NCBI GenBank assembly: GCA_026702745.1
Contig: JAPPBT010000066.1
Location: 1 to 64,000, forward strand
From: Gemmatimonadota bacterium
GTDB taxonomy: Bacteria; JAAXHH01
DNA length: 64,000 nucleotides
Direction of reading: 5' to 3'
The translations under genes and the position numbers were made by a program. Below, one piece after another: positions 62,670-64,000 of this stretch. The notes under the pieces were generated by a model. The model was not told where the DNA came from. It was given only the letters and a program-made list of their open reading frames with translations, and made no database searches. Numbering within the stretch: the stretch's first letter is position 1; each line of letters begins with the position of its first letter.

Positions 62670-64000
62670 ATGGAAAACTCGGACACGTTGAAGTCGGAGA
62701 TAAAGGCGCTCAGGGAACGGCTCTCCAGATTGCGCAAGGCGAGCCAGCGCATCAGCGAGAGCCCCGACACGGGTGCCGTCCTTCGAGAGGTCGTAATGGA
62801 CGCCTGTACACTGACGGGTGCCGGAATCGGCGGGATAACGACTCGGGACGGCTCGGGAAAGATGTTTGATTTCGTCACCCACGGCCTGAGCCCCAACGAG
62901 CAGCGGAAGCTTGTGGACCTGCCCCAGTGGGCAAGGCTTTGGGATTACCTGAGAGCTTTGCCGGTGCCGCTCAGGTTGAAAGATCTGGCGTCTCACCTGG
63001 CATCACTCGAGTTGCCCGGGCATGCCCTCATGGAACGGAGCTTTATGAGCATGCCCGTACGCCATCAGGGCGAGCCCGTTGGCATCTTCTATTTGCTCGG
63101 TAAGGAAGACGCCCAGGAGTTCACCATAGAGGACGAAGAGATCTTTGTGCTTTTCGCGTCCCTGTCCGGTGCGGCGATTGCTAACTCGTGCAAGCTTTTG
63201 GACGAACAGCAGGCAAGGGCCAAGCTGGAAGCGCTGATAGAGACCACCCCCGTTGGCGTCGTGGTCATCGACGCCCGGAGCGGGACGCTGTTGTCGATCA
63301 ACCGGGAATCGCGCCGCATCGTCGGCGATCTGTGCAAGCCGGGACAACCGGCCGAGGAGTTGCTGAAAGTCGTAGAGGTGCATCGGGCGAACGGGTACGA
63401 GATCGTAAATGAAGGGTATCTGCTCGATTGGCTCCTGGGCGATGCCGAGACGATCCGCGCGGAGGAGATCACCATCAAGGTCCCGGACGGCAGAAAGGTC
63501 ACGGCCCTGATCAACGCGACCGCCATCGTTTCGGATACGGGCGAGGTGGCGTCCGTCGTGGTCACGATGCAGGACATGACGCCGCTGGAAGAACTGGAGC
63601 GGCAGCGCAGTGAGTTCATGAGCTTGGTGAGCCACGAACTGACGGCTCCGCTCTCCACGATCAAGGGATGTACCACCACGGCGGTGGATTCCTCGTCCAT
63701 ACTGAGCACGGCCGAGTCGGAACTGTTCTTTCGCATCATAGACATCCAGGCCGATCACATGCGCAAGCTGATCAGGGACCTGATGGACTCGACGAAGATT
63801 GAGACGGGTTCGCTTACATTGTCTACCGAACCGGAAGAGCTGGTCGCCATGGTGGAAAAGGCCCGGAACAAATTCATTGAAGGCGGCCGACGGAATCCAG
63901 TGCAGATCGACCTGTCTCCCGACCTGCCGAGGGTACGGGCGGACCAGCACCGCATCGTCCAGGTGCTCGTGAACCTGCTGACCAATGCGGCGAGGCATTC
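62670..64000 (+). CDS. GAF/PAS sensor histidine kinase (partial, runs off the window)
   Basis: 443 codons are visible, open to the edge. ATG 62670 follows AAGG and a GGGGAG. A short coiled coil opens the protein; residues about 35-180 look like a GAF domain (FMSMPVRHQGEPVGIFYLLG), 185-310 like a PAS domain (ETTPVGVVVIDARSGTLLSI), and the HisKA phospho-acceptor is in MSLVSHELTAPLSTIKG. The N box of the ATPase (VLVNLLTNAARHS) is at the edge. No membrane helix, so it is a soluble sensor of an intracellular signal. The partner regulator would lie to the right. Confidence 0.9.
   Translation, partial: MENSDTLKSEIKALRERLSRLRKASQRISESPDTGAVLREVVMDACTLTGAGIGGITTRDGSGKMFDFVTHGLSPNEQRKLVDLPQWARLWDYLRALPVPLRLKDLASHLASLELPGHALMERSFMSMPVRHQGEPVGIFYLLGKEDAQEFTIEDEEIFVLFASLSGAAIANSCKLLDEQQARAKLEALIETTPVGVVVIDARSGTLLSINRESRRIVGDLCKPGQPAEELLKVVEVHRANGYEIVNEGYLLDWLLGDAETIRAEEITIKVPDGRKVTALINATAIVSDTGEVASVVVTMQDMTPLEELERQRSEFMSLVSHELTAPLSTIKGCTTTAVDSSSILSTAESELFFRIIDIQADHMRKLIRDLMDSTKIETGSLTLSTEPEELVAMVEKARNKFIEGGRRNPVQIDLSPDLPRVRADQHRIVQVLVNLLTNAARH

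Overview
The window looks like a GC-rich chromosome fragment from an uncultured Gram-negative bacterium. Two TonB-dependent receptors, two beta-barrel porins, several lipoproteins with lipobox cysteines, and TatA and TatC all point to an outer membrane. The mix of phytanoyl-CoA dioxygenase-like enzymes, an enolase-superfamily dehydratase, a DUF1028 protein, a type-2 glycerate kinase, a YdiJ-type FAD/Fe-S oxidase and an FG-GAP/ASPIC protein recalls Latescibacterota and related marine or soil lineages. That placement is inference from gene content only; no rRNA is present.

Layout. 1-9,700: fatty acid desaturase, a diiron ferritin-like protein with a cupin, a ClC channel with CBS and TrkA-C domains, two tandem OmpL-like porins behind a strong promoter, and an anti-sigma factor / threonine aldolase / TsaC-type operon. 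9,700-16,800: an alpha/beta hydrolase, MutL with a sorbosone-dehydrogenase-like lipoprotein, an EpmA/LysRS-like ligase, and a zinc alcohol dehydrogenase. 16,800-26,000: a tight minus-strand gene string (aminotransferase, PhyH, enolase superfamily, AAA ATPase, PurO-type IMP cyclohydrolase, giant TPR/FG-GAP/ASPIC lipoprotein). 26,000-40,300: NHL lipoprotein, HupE/UreJ-like membrane protein, TatA, glycerate kinase, a second PhyH, the coupled FAD/Fe-S oxidase - DUF1028 - MFS set, YtxJ, a DAO-type oxidoreductase and MutY. 40,300-53,100: RecA and a TPR lipoprotein from divergent promoters, an unknown protein, a 2OG-oxygenase-like protein, an AGCS symporter, and two tandem paralogous TonB receptors. 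53,100-59,420: an AT-richer PD-(D/E)XK-like gene, TatC with a very long acidic tail, a degenerate nucleotidyltransferase, SelB and tRNA-Sec. 59,420-62,670: an AT-richer stretch with a decayed integrase start, two hidden small ORFs, a collagen-like lipoprotein and long non-coding DNA. 62,670-end: a sensor histidine kinase cut by the window edge.

Two themes stand out. First, short GC-rich minisatellites with CCGG-type cores are scattered through gene ends, intergenic gaps and coding frames; one 49-bp array supplies the C-termini and stop codons of two convergent genes. Second, selB and tRNA-Sec sit beside the mutated remains of a tyrosine integrase, marking tRNA-Sec as the likely attachment site of a now degraded island. 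Genome maintenance (mutL, mutY, recA) and protein export (tatA, tatC) are spread among metabolic genes instead of being clustered.
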